Below are positions 1-8,985 of a DNA stretch of 52,538 nt, one piece after another. A model generated the notes under the pieces. That model was not told the origin of the DNA and did not search any database. It saw only the letters and a list, made by a program, of their open reading frames with translations. How positions within the stretch are numbered: position 1 is the first letter of the stretch; each line of letters starts with the position of its first letter. This DNA comes from Balneolaceae bacterium (GTDB lineage Bacteria > Bacteroidota > Rhodothermia > Balneolales > Balneolaceae), in contig REDA01000007.1 of NCBI GenBank assembly GCA_007693745.1, positions 1-52,538 of the forward strand. Direction: 5' to 3'. Position numbers and translations under genes: made by a program.

Positions 1-498
1 CTCTCAGAAAGCACGTTTGAGGATACTCTGTCACTCTATATATCCGAATTTGAAGCACTCAACCATCATATCAATCCGGATACACAGATTACGAGCGTGA
101 ACAAGGTGATCAGCACGCTTGATCGGTACCGCTCGGAACTTCAGAGCCTGCAGTCGAATCTGACATGGAGAGACTTCCGGATCGCTGAATTTTCGATTGA
201 AGTGCATAAGAAGTTTTCCATACCGTTCGCATGTGTTGTCTTCGTTCTGCTTGGTGCACCCATCGGGATGATGACGCGCAAGGGAAATATCGGGATTGCA
301 GCCCTGATCAGTTCCGTTTTGCTTACATTTTACTTCACTGCAATTATACAGGGTGAAAAACTGGGTGACCGGATGATTATCAGTCCCTTTGCAGGGATGT
401 GGGCCATCAATCTCTTCTATCTGGCACTGGGTTCAATCCTCACCCTTCATGTCACCACCAGTTATAAAATCACCAATCTCTTCCGGAGAAATGAATAA
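1..498 (+). CDS. LptF/LptG family permease, C-terminal part (5' end outside window)
   Basis: The reading frame is open from the first base and ends with TAA at 496-498, so the gene starts before the window. About 165 residues are visible: a hydrophilic stretch, then three hydrophobic segments (one near the motif IPFACVVFVLLGAPIG) typical of the C-terminal membrane half of LptF/LptG (YjgP/YjgQ) permeases. In this family two such subunits sit in the inner membrane with LptB2 and move lipopolysaccharide to the periplasmic bridge. The gene overlaps the next family member by 8 bp, which supports translational coupling and a heterodimer. Calling it LptF rather than LptG rests only on gene order. 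Confidence 0.85.
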   Translation, partial: LSESTFEDTLSLYISEFEALNHHINPDTQITSVNKVISTLDRYRSELQSLQSNLTWRDFRIAEFSIEVHKKFSIPFACVVFVLLGAPIGMMTRKGNIGIAALISSVLLTFYFTAIIQGEKLGDRMIISPFAGMWAINLFYLALGSILTLHVTTSYKITNLFRRNE

Positions 499-1570
499 AA
501 TTGACAGATATATCATTTCCCGCGTACTCTACATCAGCCTGTTTATGCTGGGGGTACTGATCTGTATCTTCATCCTGATCGATTTCTCCGAGAACAGTGA
601 CGATTTCACAGACAAAGGGGCTTCCCTTTCCGATGTCTGGAATCTCTATTACCTGAATTACATTCCGGAAATGACGCGGCTTGTAATGCCGGTTGCCGTT
701 TTTACAGCCATATTATTTCTCACCGGTCAGATGACTGAGCGTCTTGAAATGACCGCTCTGAAGGCTTCGGGAGTGAGTCTTTACAGACTTTTGGTTCCTT
801 ATCTCTTTCTCGGTGTGATTCTGGCAGGGTTGATCAGTTATCTCGACGCGTTTGTGATCCCAGCCTCCAACGCCGAACGCATCGAATTTGAACAGAGGTA
901 TCTCTCCCGCTCCGGAGAGCGGATCGATCGGGGCGGTATCTACCGTCAGGATTCAGACAGCACCATTATTAATATTAATTTCTACGATGCCAATGCGAAT
1001 GTTGGATACAGAATCTTTCATGTTGTGTATGATGAGGACAGAATATCAAAAATTCTGCAGGCCAACAGAATCATGTGGGTCGATTCCACCTCGAACTGGA
1101 TTACCGACAGGGCAAGAATCCGGCACTTTACCGAAGAGGGTGTGGTGGAGAGTGAAACAGAACGGGAATTTTTTGATATCAATATCCTGCCGAGGGACCT
1201 GACCCGCAGAACCACCGATATTTATCAGCTCACCTATCCCGAAGCACTTGAGTATCTGGACTCGATACGCAGAATCGGAGCCGGGGGGATCGAACTTCCT
1301 CAGGTTCAGCTGTATGGAAGAATGGCTTACCCGTTATCTATTCTCACCGTTTGCCTGATCGGTTTTGCCCTGGCAGCACAGCGCAGAAAAGGAGGAAAAG
1401 GATTCTATATCGGTGCCGGTCTTGGAATCAGCTTTATCTATCTCGTGATGATGAAAGTGATCGAACCTTTTGGAGCCGCCGGAACACTATCGCCACTGGT
1501 TGCAGCGCTTTTCCCCCATGTTTTCTTCTTCGCAGTGGGAATCCTTCTCTTGCTTGCCACCCGAAAATAA
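491..1570 (+). CDS. LptF/LptG family permease (LptG-like)
   Basis: This is a 359-residue protein. I chose ATG 491 (MNKIDRYIISRVL) over the in-frame upstream start at 389, because the extra 34 residues would lie inside the preceding gene and the family begins with this short charged segment before the first membrane helix. There are hydrophobic segments near residues 15-35, 55-75 and 95-120, a large hydrophilic periplasmic domain of about 150 residues, and three C-terminal helices, the classic LptF/G layout. The 8 bp overlap with the upstream permease gene suggests they make the two membrane subunits of one LPS exporter. No LptA, LptB or LptC gene is visible nearby. Confidence 0.85.
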   Translation: MNKIDRYIISRVLYISLFMLGVLICIFILIDFSENSDDFTDKGASLSDVWNLYYLNYIPEMTRLVMPVAVFTAILFLTGQMTERLEMTALKASGVSLYRLLVPYLFLGVILAGLISYLDAFVIPASNAERIEFEQRYLSRSGERIDRGGIYRQDSDSTIININFYDANANVGYRIFHVVYDEDRISKILQANRIMWVDSTSNWITDRARIRHFTEEGVVESETEREFFDINILPRDLTRRTTDIYQLTYPEALEYLDSIRRIGAGGIELPQVQLYGRMAYPLSILTVCLIGFALAAQRRKGGKGFYIGAGLGISFIYLVMMKVIEPFGAAGTLSPLVAALFPHVFFFAVGILLLLATRK

Positions 1571-1595
1571 ATCTGAATACCTCGTCTGTTAAGTG

Positions 1596-1916
1596 TCAGG
1601 CTTCAGGTTGCGGCCCCCTGTAATTTAAGGGCATATCCAGTTTTTCCTTCATCGTGATCACCCCGTTTTCACTCTCATACTTCCGGATGTTTTCGATCAG
1701 TGCATTGGAAAGGCGCTTGGCGTGATCCGGAGTAAGAATTAATCTCTTCACAACCTTCGCTTTTTTAACAGCCGGCATCATGGCGATAAAATCAAATACA
1801 AATTCTGAAGGTGAATGCGTGATCATCACAAGATTGGAATACGTTCCCGTTGCCTCATCCTCTTTCAATTCAATCTCAATGGGATTACCTTGTTTGGGCG
1901 GATTTGATGGATTCAT
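1596..1916 (-). CDS. DUF3467 family protein
   Basis: This 106-residue protein carries the signature of the small DUF3467 family: an acidic N-terminus, TYSNLVMITHSPSEFVFDF, a basic patch (KKAKVVKRLILTPDHAKRL) and a C-terminal helix with NIRKYE. The family is widespread in bacteria and of unknown molecular function. There is no signal peptide, so it is expected in the cytoplasm. It converges with the LptG-like gene with only 25 bp between the stops, and no terminator hairpin is obvious in that gap. The match is from memory of the family pattern. Confidence 0.8.
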   Translation of the reverse strand: MNPSNPPKQGNPIEIELKEDEATGTYSNLVMITHSPSEFVFDFIAMMPAVKKAKVVKRLILTPDHAKRLSNALIENIRKYESENGVITMKEKLDMPLNYRGPQPEA

Positions 1917-2261
1917 TCTATAATCGATAGTTATATTGCACTGTCAAATTTCAATGTATTGGAAAGATAGTGAAATATTCTTCCTTTTTCTGATATTGCA
2001 GCAATGCGGGATGAAACTGAAGGGTATGCAGCATCGGAAAAAGATCTTCCCTGAATGGAGATGAACCGGGTATCTCAAGAAAACCGGTTCGTTGATTCAG
2101 TACGGCAATGCATCATCGGATAAAAAGACAGGTTATAAAGCGACCAGATCAAAAAGAAGACTTCCGGGGATATAGTGAAGATCTCTTCAGATACCCTTAC
2201 CTTCCATAAACCTGCCGGCAGACGGGTATGCGGACTTACTTAATCTATTTAATTAATACAT
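1917..2261. other. Intergenic region without a recognised gene
   Basis: This 345 bp stretch lies between two divergent genes (DUF3467 and DUF4290-like) and must contain both promoters. It holds short unrelated reading frames only. The last 25 bases before 2262 are very AT-rich. I see no repeat, riboswitch or terminator in it. Confidence 0.5.
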
Positions 2262-2537
2262 ATGTTTTTAAAACAGGATAAACCGAAAGACTACGATTGC
2301 GGATACAACCTGGATCTGATGATTGAAGCGATCCCGAGAATTGAAGACCCGGAAGAGCAACTGCGTTATGCAAAACGTGTCGTGGGTCTGATAAAACAGA
2401 GCCACCCAAACTGGGTTGAAAAAAACGGGAACAGTAAAATGGCCTGGGACTACTTCTTTGAGCTCGCTGATTATGATCCGCGGGAACATGGCATTCTCAA
2501 TCCCTATGAAAGTAATCTGCCCGACGACGCTGAGTAG
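2262..2537 (+). CDS. Short DUF4290-like protein
   Basis: This is a 91-residue acidic cytoplasmic protein. Residues 12-80 follow the pattern I know from the N-terminal part of DUF4290, a Bacteroidota-specific family of unknown function: a tyrosine-rich start (YDCGYNLDLMIE), IEDPEEQLRYAKRVV, a KQSHPNW segment, then MAWDYFFELADYD. Typical members are roughly twice this length, so this is either a short variant or only the first half of the domain. No frameshifted remainder is apparent downstream. It stands alone, 236 bp before menF. Confidence 0.6.
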   Translation: MFLKQDKPKDYDCGYNLDLMIEAIPRIEDPEEQLRYAKRVVGLIKQSHPNWVEKNGNSKMAWDYFFELADYDPREHGILNPYESNLPDDAE

Positions 2538-2773
2538 GCAGAACTGCTCTCATTCTGATTTCTAGGCGTGCAAAGATGGCTTTTTTCTGTTAAACTCATT
2601 ATCTTTCAATAATTACTGAAAGTATTGAAATTATGATCTGTTCAGCATTCAATCCGGTTGACAGACCCGCTGATTCGGAATCTTTCATGATCCGGATCAC
2701 TAAAGAAACAGTGACTGAATACTGACTGACCCGGCCTAATCAATTTCCGGTCCACCGTTCCGGTTTTTTTTCA

Positions 2774-4228
2774 ATGAGTGAATCAAACGTACATAACGTC
2801 ACACCCACAACATTTATCAGATCGATTGAATCACCTGATTTTACGCTGTTTCTAAAGTCAGTAACCGGTTCATCAGCTCCATATTTGAGCATCACACTGC
2901 CAATTGCAGGAATCGATCCGCTTGCCGCTCTTGAATTACATCAGAACTATGAGGAGAAATTTTACTGGAACCATCCGGAACAGTCTATTTCGATTTCTGC
3001 CGCCGGCAAGGTCAGGGAGCTGAAAGCCACGGGCAGCTGCAGGTTTGATGAAATCTCTGAGCAGACAGCCGCCCTCAAGGATGAAATCGATGCCTATACT
3101 GCTATTGAACATACCATGGCAGGCCCGCTTTTCCTGGGAGGTTACTCCTTTAACCATCACAATTCAGGTCCTGTCTGGAAACGGTTTGGGGCGGCCCGCT
3201 TTGTGCTGCCCGAATGGATGCTGCTTCAGATCGGGCATCTGCATCTTCTCACGCTCAACATCGAAAAAAAAGCCCGTGCGGCAGATGAAATTTTCCAGGA
3301 GGTGATTTCCAGAATCACCGATTTTCTGAATCTTGCCGGAGCCCTCTCCATCTCTTCCACCGGAAAGAAAAAACAGCCCAATATCCTCTGTACTCATCAG
3401 TCAGTTGACGATAAAGATAAATGGGATGATGGTGTGAAGAGAGCAAAAATCATGATTGAAGATCAGCGGTTTCAAAAAATTGTCCTTGCCCGGTCTGCCG
3501 TTTTTGAATCCAAGTGCCCTATTGAACCCACCTTTCTGGCTCATCATTTAAGGGAAGCCTATCCGGCATGCTACAATTTCATGATTCAGCCCGATTCCGA
3601 TACGGCGTTTATCGGGGCAACACCCGAAAGGCTGGCTTCATTTAACAACGGGATTTTCCTTACAGAGGGTCTTGCAGGAAGCATCTCCAGAGGTGCAAGT
3701 GCCCTTGAAGACGCAACACTTGCTCAACTGCTGCTAAGAAGTGGTAAAGACAGGGATGAGCATAACTATGTTGTGGAGGCGATCCGAAAAACACTTCGGA
3801 AGTACAGTGACCAGGTGGTTCTGCCCTCTGATCCGGCTGTTAAAAAGCTGAAAAATGTTCAGCATCTCTTCACTCCGATACGTGCCTCCATCCGCTCGGG
3901 AGTAAAAATCCACAAGCTGATTGAAGAGCTTCATCCCACACCGGCTGTTGGTGGTTTTCCCAGAGATAAAGCTGTGCCTTACATTCACGACCTGGAGAGG
4001 ATAGACAGAGGCTGGTATGCCTCTCCGGTTGGCTGGTTTAATCTGAATGGCTGCGGTGAATTTGCCGTGGCAATCCGAAGTGCTCTGATCCATAAAAACC
4101 GCGCTGAACTCTATGCCGGCTGCGGTATTGTGTCCGATTCTGACCCCGATATTGAATGGGATGAAACATTGATGAAGTTTAAACCGGTGATGCATGCCAT
4201 GAACCAGCTGCAGGATGATGATGAGTAG
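2774..4228 (+). CDS. menF: Isochorismate synthase (menaquinone pathway)
   Basis: This 484-residue protein converts chorismate to isochorismate, the entry step of the o-succinylbenzoate menaquinone route. The C-terminal half (about 215-475) shows chorismate-binding enzyme motifs: FQKIVLARS, FIGATPERL, TEGLAGSISRG, a KDRDEHNYVVE segment, LHPTPAVGGFPRD, and DRGWYASPVGW, with a final EWDETLMKF. The N-terminal half is the variable domain. It is MenF rather than anthranilate or aminodeoxychorismate synthase because menD follows, overlapping its 3' end by 14 bp. Confidence 0.93.
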   Translation: MSESNVHNVTPTTFIRSIESPDFTLFLKSVTGSSAPYLSITLPIAGIDPLAALELHQNYEEKFYWNHPEQSISISAAGKVRELKATGSCRFDEISEQTAALKDEIDAYTAIEHTMAGPLFLGGYSFNHHNSGPVWKRFGAARFVLPEWMLLQIGHLHLLTLNIEKKARAADEIFQEVISRITDFLNLAGALSISSTGKKKQPNILCTHQSVDDKDKWDDGVKRAKIMIEDQRFQKIVLARSAVFESKCPIEPTFLAHHLREAYPACYNFMIQPDSDTAFIGATPERLASFNNGIFLTEGLAGSISRGASALEDATLAQLLLRSGKDRDEHNYVVEAIRKTLRKYSDQVVLPSDPAVKKLKNVQHLFTPIRASIRSGVKIHKLIEELHPTPAVGGFPRDKAVPYIHDLERIDRGWYASPVGWFNLNGCGEFAVAIRSALIHKNRAELYAGCGIVSDSDPDIEWDETLMKFKPVMHAMNQLQDDDE

Positions 4229-5984
4229 TCCGCTTATCTGGTCGGCAGAGCTCCTTCAAACCCTTGTGAACAGGGGTGTGTCTCATGCCGTCATCTCACC
4301 GGGTTCCCGCTCTGCCCCTGTTACCATGGCTGCTGCACTGCACCCTGCGTTACAGACCCATGTATACCTGGACGAACGCTCAGCAGCCTTTACGGCTCTC
4401 GGTATTGGTAAAGCGACGGGGAGGCCCGCCCTGCTGATCTGTACCTCAGGTACTGCCACAGCGAACTATTTCCCGGCTGTCATCGAAGCGCGGCAGTCCG
4501 GCGTGCCCATGATTCTGCTTACTGCCGACCGGCCACCACATCTGCGCGGAACAGGGAGTTCTCAAACCATTGATCAAATCAAGCTTTACGGGGATTATGC
4601 CATCTTTTTCCACGAAACGGGTGAACCCCAAACCGGGCGGCCAGACCTGAAAAGATTACGTGAGGCCGGCAAGCAGGCGGTGAGGAAGTCGATTTTCTTT
4701 GGCGGACCCGCTCATATCAATCTGCCGTTCCGAAAGCCTCTGGAACCTTCAGCCGGTGATATTAAAACCGTGCTGAATGAAATCTACACTAACGGAACCA
4801 GCAAGTCACTGACATCTCAACAGCAACACGATCTCACAGAGGCCGTATCTTCCGCTACAGGCGCCGAAAGTGAGTCTGCAGCCCTGTGCTTCGGTCAAGC
4901 CATGCATCTGGCGCCCCCTGTACGTTCCCTGCTCTCCTCCTCAAAAAGGCCTCTCATCGTTGCCGGTCCGGCGATGCCCCATCACTGCCCCGTCGGTTTT
5001 CTCCAAAACCTGAAAACGGCGTTGAATGCGCCCGTGATCGCGGAACCAGGAAGCTCTGTTGGTAAAGAAACCGGTACTCTGCTCCGTTACGAGCAGTTTC
5101 TCAGAAATGCAGTGACCCGGGAGGAGCTCAGACCCGATCTGATTATCCGTTTTGGAGACCAGCCTTTCACACGCTCTCTTCTCGATGCTTTTGAACTTTG
5201 GGACAGAACTCCGGTAATTCATTTCCAGAGCCGGATTTCAGATCAGGATCAGGTTCTGAGTATTACTCAGCATCAGCAGATCCATCCGGCCGGTCAGGCT
5301 GATCTTACCTTTTTGGTGCAACCCGCTGATGAGAAATGGCTGGATAAATGGAAAGGGTATGAAACGGAAAGCGAAAAACAGCTTGCAGCAGCTCTTTCAG
5401 CTCAAAGCGGGTTTACTGACGGACATGTTTTTCACCATCTGGACACGGTGTTTCCGACATTCTGGAACCGGATGATCTCAAATTCGTTTCCGGTGCGGGA
5501 CACTGCACTATTCGGAAAAACAACCGGCCGGCAGTTTGTAAACCGGGGAGCAGCGGGTATCGACGGTATCATCTCCACCGGACTGGGAATCCATTTCGCC
5601 TCAGAAAATCCAACTCTCGCGGTTACGGGAGACCTCGCCTTTTTGCACGACAGCAACGCACTGCTCTCTGTAAAGGAGAGCGCGAACCCTTTTGTCATAA
5701 TCGTAATTAACAACGGTGGGGGTACCATTTTCAGAATGTTGCCGCTGAACAGGGCCGGGGCTCCACTTGCCGGAAGTGACACCTTTCGCCGGTTTTTTGA
5801 GACGCCCCAGCACGCAGATATCGGAAAACTCGCCGCAGCTCATCAGATCCCCTTTTTGAAAATCACGAAGACCACCGAATTACAATGCCTGCATCCGGAT
5901 CAACTCACCGGCAACCTGATCGTTGAGTGTGTCACCGATGCCGATGCCAGTATGGCCCTCAGGAACCGGCTTTGGGGGACCTGA
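4215..5984 (+). CDS. menD: 2-succinyl-5-enolpyruvyl-6-hydroxy-3-cyclohexene-1-carboxylate synthase
   Basis: This 589-residue thiamine diphosphate enzyme joins isochorismate and 2-oxoglutarate to give SEPHCHC. The N-terminal Pyr domain has GVSHAVISPGSRSAP and the conserved ERSAAFTALGIGKATG. The middle domain has a DRPPHLRGTGSSQTIDQ motif. The C-terminal PP domain has TGDLAFLHDSNALL followed by VINNGGGTIF, the Mg/ThDP-binding pattern. Three consecutive ATG codons open the frame at 4215, 4218 and 4221, inside the end of menF, so the exact start is uncertain by two codons. Length is normal for MenD. Translational coupling with menF and menH is likely. Confidence 0.95.
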   Translation: MMMSSPLIWSAELLQTLVNRGVSHAVISPGSRSAPVTMAAALHPALQTHVYLDERSAAFTALGIGKATGRPALLICTSGTATANYFPAVIEARQSGVPMILLTADRPPHLRGTGSSQTIDQIKLYGDYAIFFHETGEPQTGRPDLKRLREAGKQAVRKSIFFGGPAHINLPFRKPLEPSAGDIKTVLNEIYTNGTSKSLTSQQQHDLTEAVSSATGAESESAALCFGQAMHLAPPVRSLLSSSKRPLIVAGPAMPHHCPVGFLQNLKTALNAPVIAEPGSSVGKETGTLLRYEQFLRNAVTREELRPDLIIRFGDQPFTRSLLDAFELWDRTPVIHFQSRISDQDQVLSITQHQQIHPAGQADLTFLVQPADEKWLDKWKGYETESEKQLAAALSAQSGFTDGHVFHHLDTVFPTFWNRMISNSFPVRDTALFGKTTGRQFVNRGAAGIDGIISTGLGIHFASENPTLAVTGDLAFLHDSNALLSVKESANPFVIIVINNGGGTIFRMLPLNRAGAPLAGSDTFRRFFETPQHADIGKLAAAHQIPFLKITKTTELQCLHPDQLTGNLIVECVTDADASMALRNRLWGT

Positions 5985-5985
5985 G

Positions 5986-6819
5986 ATGGTTCTGATCGCC
6001 GACACTATTCACTATTCCTGTCACATTCATGCGAATGATCCCGGAAAGCCCTGGCTCTTAATGCTTCACGGTTTTATGGGATCGAAACGCTCTTTCTCTC
6101 ATCTGACTGAATCCCTTCAATCGTTTTGCAATCCTGTTACACTGGATCTGGCCGGCCATGGAAAAACCCTGGCTGCGGCTGACCCATCTCTCTACTCCGC
6201 CGGCAGGCAGACCCGTCAGGTTTTGTCCGTCATAGACCGCCTGGCTCCCGACCCTCTCTACCTTTACGGATACAGCATGGGAGGCAGACTCGCTTTCCAT
6301 CTGCTTGCAGCCAATTCAGCTCTTTTCCACGGCGCATTGATTGAAAGTGCCCATTGCGGAATGCTTTCCGAAGAAGACCGCAGCATACGCCGGGAAACCG
6401 ACATACTTCGGGCAGCTGCCATCCGGGAAAATTATCCCGCTTTTGTGGAAAGCTGGGTCAAGATGCCAATGTTCGGAGGTTCTGCCTCTTCAGCAGCCTT
6501 CAGCCAGCGGGAGCTCATGCTAAACCAGCGACCGGAATGTATGGCTGCATCCCTGCTCGGCTTTGGCGCCGGAACCATGCCCCCGGTATGTGGCCGCCTG
6601 GCTGAACTTCGGCTCCCCATCCGTCTTCTGGCGGGTGAGCAGGATAAACCCTATGCAGAGAGAATGGATTCCATTCGAAGGCTAAATCCCCGGTTCATCC
6701 TGGAGGTGATTAAAGGAGCCTCTCACCGGATTCATCATGACGATGCGGAAGCGGTAGTTCATGCCATCCGGCGGCTGATTACGGAAACGGAGGAAAGCCG
6801 GGTTCCGCAAAAGAGCTGA
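5986..6819 (+). CDS. menH: SHCHC synthase, alpha/beta hydrolase MenH
   Basis: This 277-residue alpha/beta hydrolase eliminates pyruvate from SEPHCHC. I chose ATG 5986, which follows the menD stop by one base; the longer frame from 5923 starts with GTG inside menD and adds 21 residues foreign to the family. Visible motifs are LMLHGFMGSKRSF (oxyanion region), the nucleophile elbow GYSMGGRLAF, the acid in LLAGEQDKPY, and the histidine in KGASHRIHHD. The position directly behind menF-menD makes this assignment stronger than the fold alone would. Confidence 0.9.
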   Translation: MVLIADTIHYSCHIHANDPGKPWLLMLHGFMGSKRSFSHLTESLQSFCNPVTLDLAGHGKTLAAADPSLYSAGRQTRQVLSVIDRLAPDPLYLYGYSMGGRLAFHLLAANSALFHGALIESAHCGMLSEEDRSIRRETDILRAAAIRENYPAFVESWVKMPMFGGSASSAAFSQRELMLNQRPECMAASLLGFGAGTMPPVCGRLAELRLPIRLLAGEQDKPYAERMDSIRRLNPRFILEVIKGASHRIHHDDAEAVVHAIRRLITETEESRVPQKS

Positions 6820-6842
6820 ATACTCTATATTTATCCAGCATT

Positions 6843-6976
6843 GGACTTTTTAAAACCAGGAATTTTGTTCAGGACAGGGACAGAAGTAAATTATAAACGA
6901 AGCGAATTAGTTCTGCGTGAGGATTTTAAATTTGCGACAATGAAGTTATGGGCAATAGAACCGTTTTAAAAAGCCC
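6843..6976. repeat. Dispersed inverted-repeat element, copy A
   Basis: The ends GGACTTTTTAAAAC and GTTTTAAAAAGCCC are inverted complements with 13 of 14 positions matching. An inner inverted pair lies around AAATTATAAACG and CTGCGTGAGGATTT. It shares the motifs TTGTTCAGGACAGGG (degenerate), GCGTGAGGATTTTAAA and TTGCGACAATGAAG with four other copies in the window. It is directly followed by copy B with about 25 bp between, in the menH-menB gap. Confidence 0.75.
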
Positions 6977-7001
6977 TCAAATACAACTGAACACAGTAAC
7001 A

Positions 7002-7140
7002 GGGTACTTTCAAAAAGCAGGGATTTTGCACAAGATCAAGGCGAAATCAAATGTAAAACCGCAATCTGTTTGCGTAAATTGAGCATTTTGAATTTGCTGC
7101 AATGAACATATTGGCAACAGAACAGTTTTTAAAAGTCCCC
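7002..7140. repeat. Dispersed inverted-repeat element, copy B
   Basis: This copy has the core GCACAAGATCAAGGCG, an AAAACCGCA box, and the right end CAGTTTTTAAAAGTCCCC, which is the imperfect inverted complement of the left end GGGTACTTTCAAAAAGCAG. Its right end lies about 22 bp before the menB start, so it occupies the menB leader or promoter zone. Confidence 0.78.
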
Positions 7141-7162
7141 CCGAACACTTAATGAAAAATCG

Positions 7163-7999
7163 ATGTCTGATTGGAAAACCGTAAAAGAGTACGAAGACAT
7201 TACCTATAAAAAACGCGATGGGGTAGCCCGCATCGCATTCAACCGGCCGGATATTCGAAATGCTTTCAGGCCAAAAACCCTGTTTGAGCTTGAAGAGGCA
7301 CTGATTGACGCAAGAGAAGACACCCGGATTGGAGTCATATTACTCTCTGGTGAAGGTCCCGCTAAAGACGGCGTTTACTCCTTCTGTTCGGGCGGGGATC
7401 AGAAGGTTCGTGGAGCGAAGGGCTATGAAGGAGGTGACGGAGTACAGAGGCTGAATGTTCTGGATATTCAGCGCCTGATCCGCTTCATGAGCAAGGTGGT
7501 GATCTGTGTGGTACCGGGCTGGGCGGTGGGAGGCGGACACAGCCTGCATGTGGTGTGCGACCTGACTCTGGCAAGTCGTGAACATGCTGTTTTCAAGCAG
7601 ACCGATGCGGATGTTGCCAGTTTTGACGGCGGATTCGGATCTGCCCTGCTGGCCAGGCAGGTGGGTCAGAAACGGGCCCGTGAGATCTTTTTTCTGGGCC
7701 GGAATTACACTGCTCAGGAAGCATTTGACATGGGCATGGTGAATGCGGTTGTACCCCATGAGGAACTGGAGGAGACCGCCTTTGAGTGGGCTAAAGAGAT
7801 CATGGGCAAAAGTCCTACGGCCATCCGAATGATTAAATTTGCGTTCAACCTGGTGGACGATGGCATGGTGGGTCAGCAGGTCTTCTCCGGAGAAGCGACG
7901 CGTCTGGCTTATATGACCGAGGAGGCGAAAGAAGGGCGTGATGCGTTTCTGGAAAAACGAAAACCCGATTTCAGCCGCTTCCCCTGGCTTTCGCTGTAG
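7163..7999 (+). CDS. menB: 1,4-dihydroxy-2-naphthoyl-CoA synthase
   Basis: This 278-residue crotonase-fold enzyme closes the ring of o-succinylbenzoyl-CoA. Motifs seen are RNAFRPKTL, CSGGDQKVRG (oxyanion hole), GWAVGGGHSLHVVCDL, and SFDGGFGS followed by ARQVGQKRAREIFFLGR, and the typical C-terminal FSRFPW. At the position where E. coli-type enzymes have glycine and use bicarbonate, this protein has Asp148 in QTDADVASFD, as in mycobacterial-type MenB, which supplies its own carboxylate. It is separated from menH by 343 bp holding two repeat copies, so it probably has its own promoter. Confidence 0.95.
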   Translation: MSDWKTVKEYEDITYKKRDGVARIAFNRPDIRNAFRPKTLFELEEALIDAREDTRIGVILLSGEGPAKDGVYSFCSGGDQKVRGAKGYEGGDGVQRLNVLDIQRLIRFMSKVVICVVPGWAVGGGHSLHVVCDLTLASREHAVFKQTDADVASFDGGFGSALLARQVGQKRAREIFFLGRNYTAQEAFDMGMVNAVVPHEELEETAFEWAKEIMGKSPTAIRMIKFAFNLVDDGMVGQQVFSGEATRLAYMTEEAKEGRDAFLEKRKPDFSRFPWLSL

Positions 8000-8093
8000 G
8001 ATTCCCGTTTGTGGTTTGGGGTTTCAAGTTTCTTGTTTCACGTTTTTTCGCCAGATAAGAGACAGGGTGAAAAGAGGAGAAGTGAAAAGCGCC

Positions 8094-8124
8094 CTCAACC
8101 TAAACCTCATTCTCAACCTAAACC
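8094..8124. repeat. Short direct repeat, 13 bp unit
   Basis: The unit CTCAACCTAAACC occurs exactly at 8094-8106 and 8112-8124, with degenerate continuation (CCCTAATCCTCAA). It lies in the 132 bp gap between the convergent menB and HAD genes. The gap also has GTTT-rich quasi-repeats at 8008-8046. It looks like simple-sequence drift; no hairpin terminator was found here. Confidence 0.5.
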
Positions 8125-8131
8125 CTAATCC

Positions 8132-8977
8132 TCAAGTAAGTATCGAATCCGTGATATAGTCCGGGATAATCCCGCTGGAGCGGATCTTCATATAGACATT
8201 ATCGGGACGGGTGTTACCAGAAAGAACCAACAGTGTTTTAATCCCGAATTTATTCCCACCGAGGATATCGGTATTCAGGGTATCTCCTACCATCAGTATA
8301 TCCTGTTTTTCAAAGGTGCCGTACTGGTTGAGATTGTCGAACGCATACATAAAAATTTGTGTATCGGGTTTGCCAAAACGCATAAACTTCTGATTCAGTA
8401 CCGATTCCACCAGCCGTGAGAGACCTCCGATGGCCACCGCCACATCGTTATTTGAGGTTGGATAGTACTTATCCGGATTCGCGACAATAACCGGCAGATT
8501 TTTGCGGCGGAGAAAATTGACGGTTTTGTTGATATCCCTGTTCCAGTCAAATCCTTCATCATCTACAAAAACAAATGCTTTTACATGTTCAAGATCATCC
8601 AGGTCAAGTTCACTCACCGGAACGCGCTCAATCCCCGGGTGAAGGATACACTCGGCTGAACTCTCCGTCCCCAGATAGGCGATTTTCCCGGCCTGCACCT
8701 TCAGTTCAAGAAACTGGCGTGCCATCATCCCGGAGGTGATAACTTCATCATCCACCAGAGTGTTCAGTCCAAGTTGCTTAAAAACATCTACCTGTTGCGA
8801 CTGACTCCTGGAAGCATCATTGGTGAGTACGCGTACGGCAAGCCCCTGATTGCGGATCGATTGAAGGGTATCCTGTACGCCGTTAATGAGACCCTGATGA
8901 TTTTTAAGCACACCGTAAGAATCAAGAAATACGGCCTTGAACTGTTTAATGACTGCAGAAAAAGAGACACGTTCCAT
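8132..8977 (-). CDS. HAD superfamily (IIA, NagD-like) hydrolase
   Basis: This 281-residue protein has the HAD-IIA order: motif I LDSYGVL (nucleophile Asp19), motif II VLTNDAS, a C2-type cap from about residue 75 to 190, and motif IV in MVGDTLNTDILGGNKFG. The usual second aspartate of motif I (the general acid) is Tyr21 here. Some HAD-IIA subfamilies have an aromatic residue at this place, so it need not be inactive. It is the last gene of a tight operon, 8 bp after the kinase gene, which suggests it acts on a phosphorylated product of that pathway. The substrate cannot be told. Confidence 0.8.
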   Translation of the reverse strand: MERVSFSAVIKQFKAVFLDSYGVLKNHQGLINGVQDTLQSIRNQGLAVRVLTNDASRSQSQQVDVFKQLGLNTLVDDEVITSGMMARQFLELKVQAGKIAYLGTESSAECILHPGIERVPVSELDLDDLEHVKAFVFVDDEGFDWNRDINKTVNFLRRKNLPVIVANPDKYYPTSNNDVAVAIGGLSRLVESVLNQKFMRFGKPDTQIFMYAFDNLNQYGTFEKQDILMVGDTLNTDILGGNKFGIKTLLVLSGNTRPDNVYMKIRSSGIIPDYITDSILT

Positions 8978-8985
8978 ATCGTAAA

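Noticed and set aside
3734-4195. 153-residue minus-strand frame inside menF
   Set aside because: It is antisense to well-conserved isochorismate synthase motifs and has no recognisable domain.
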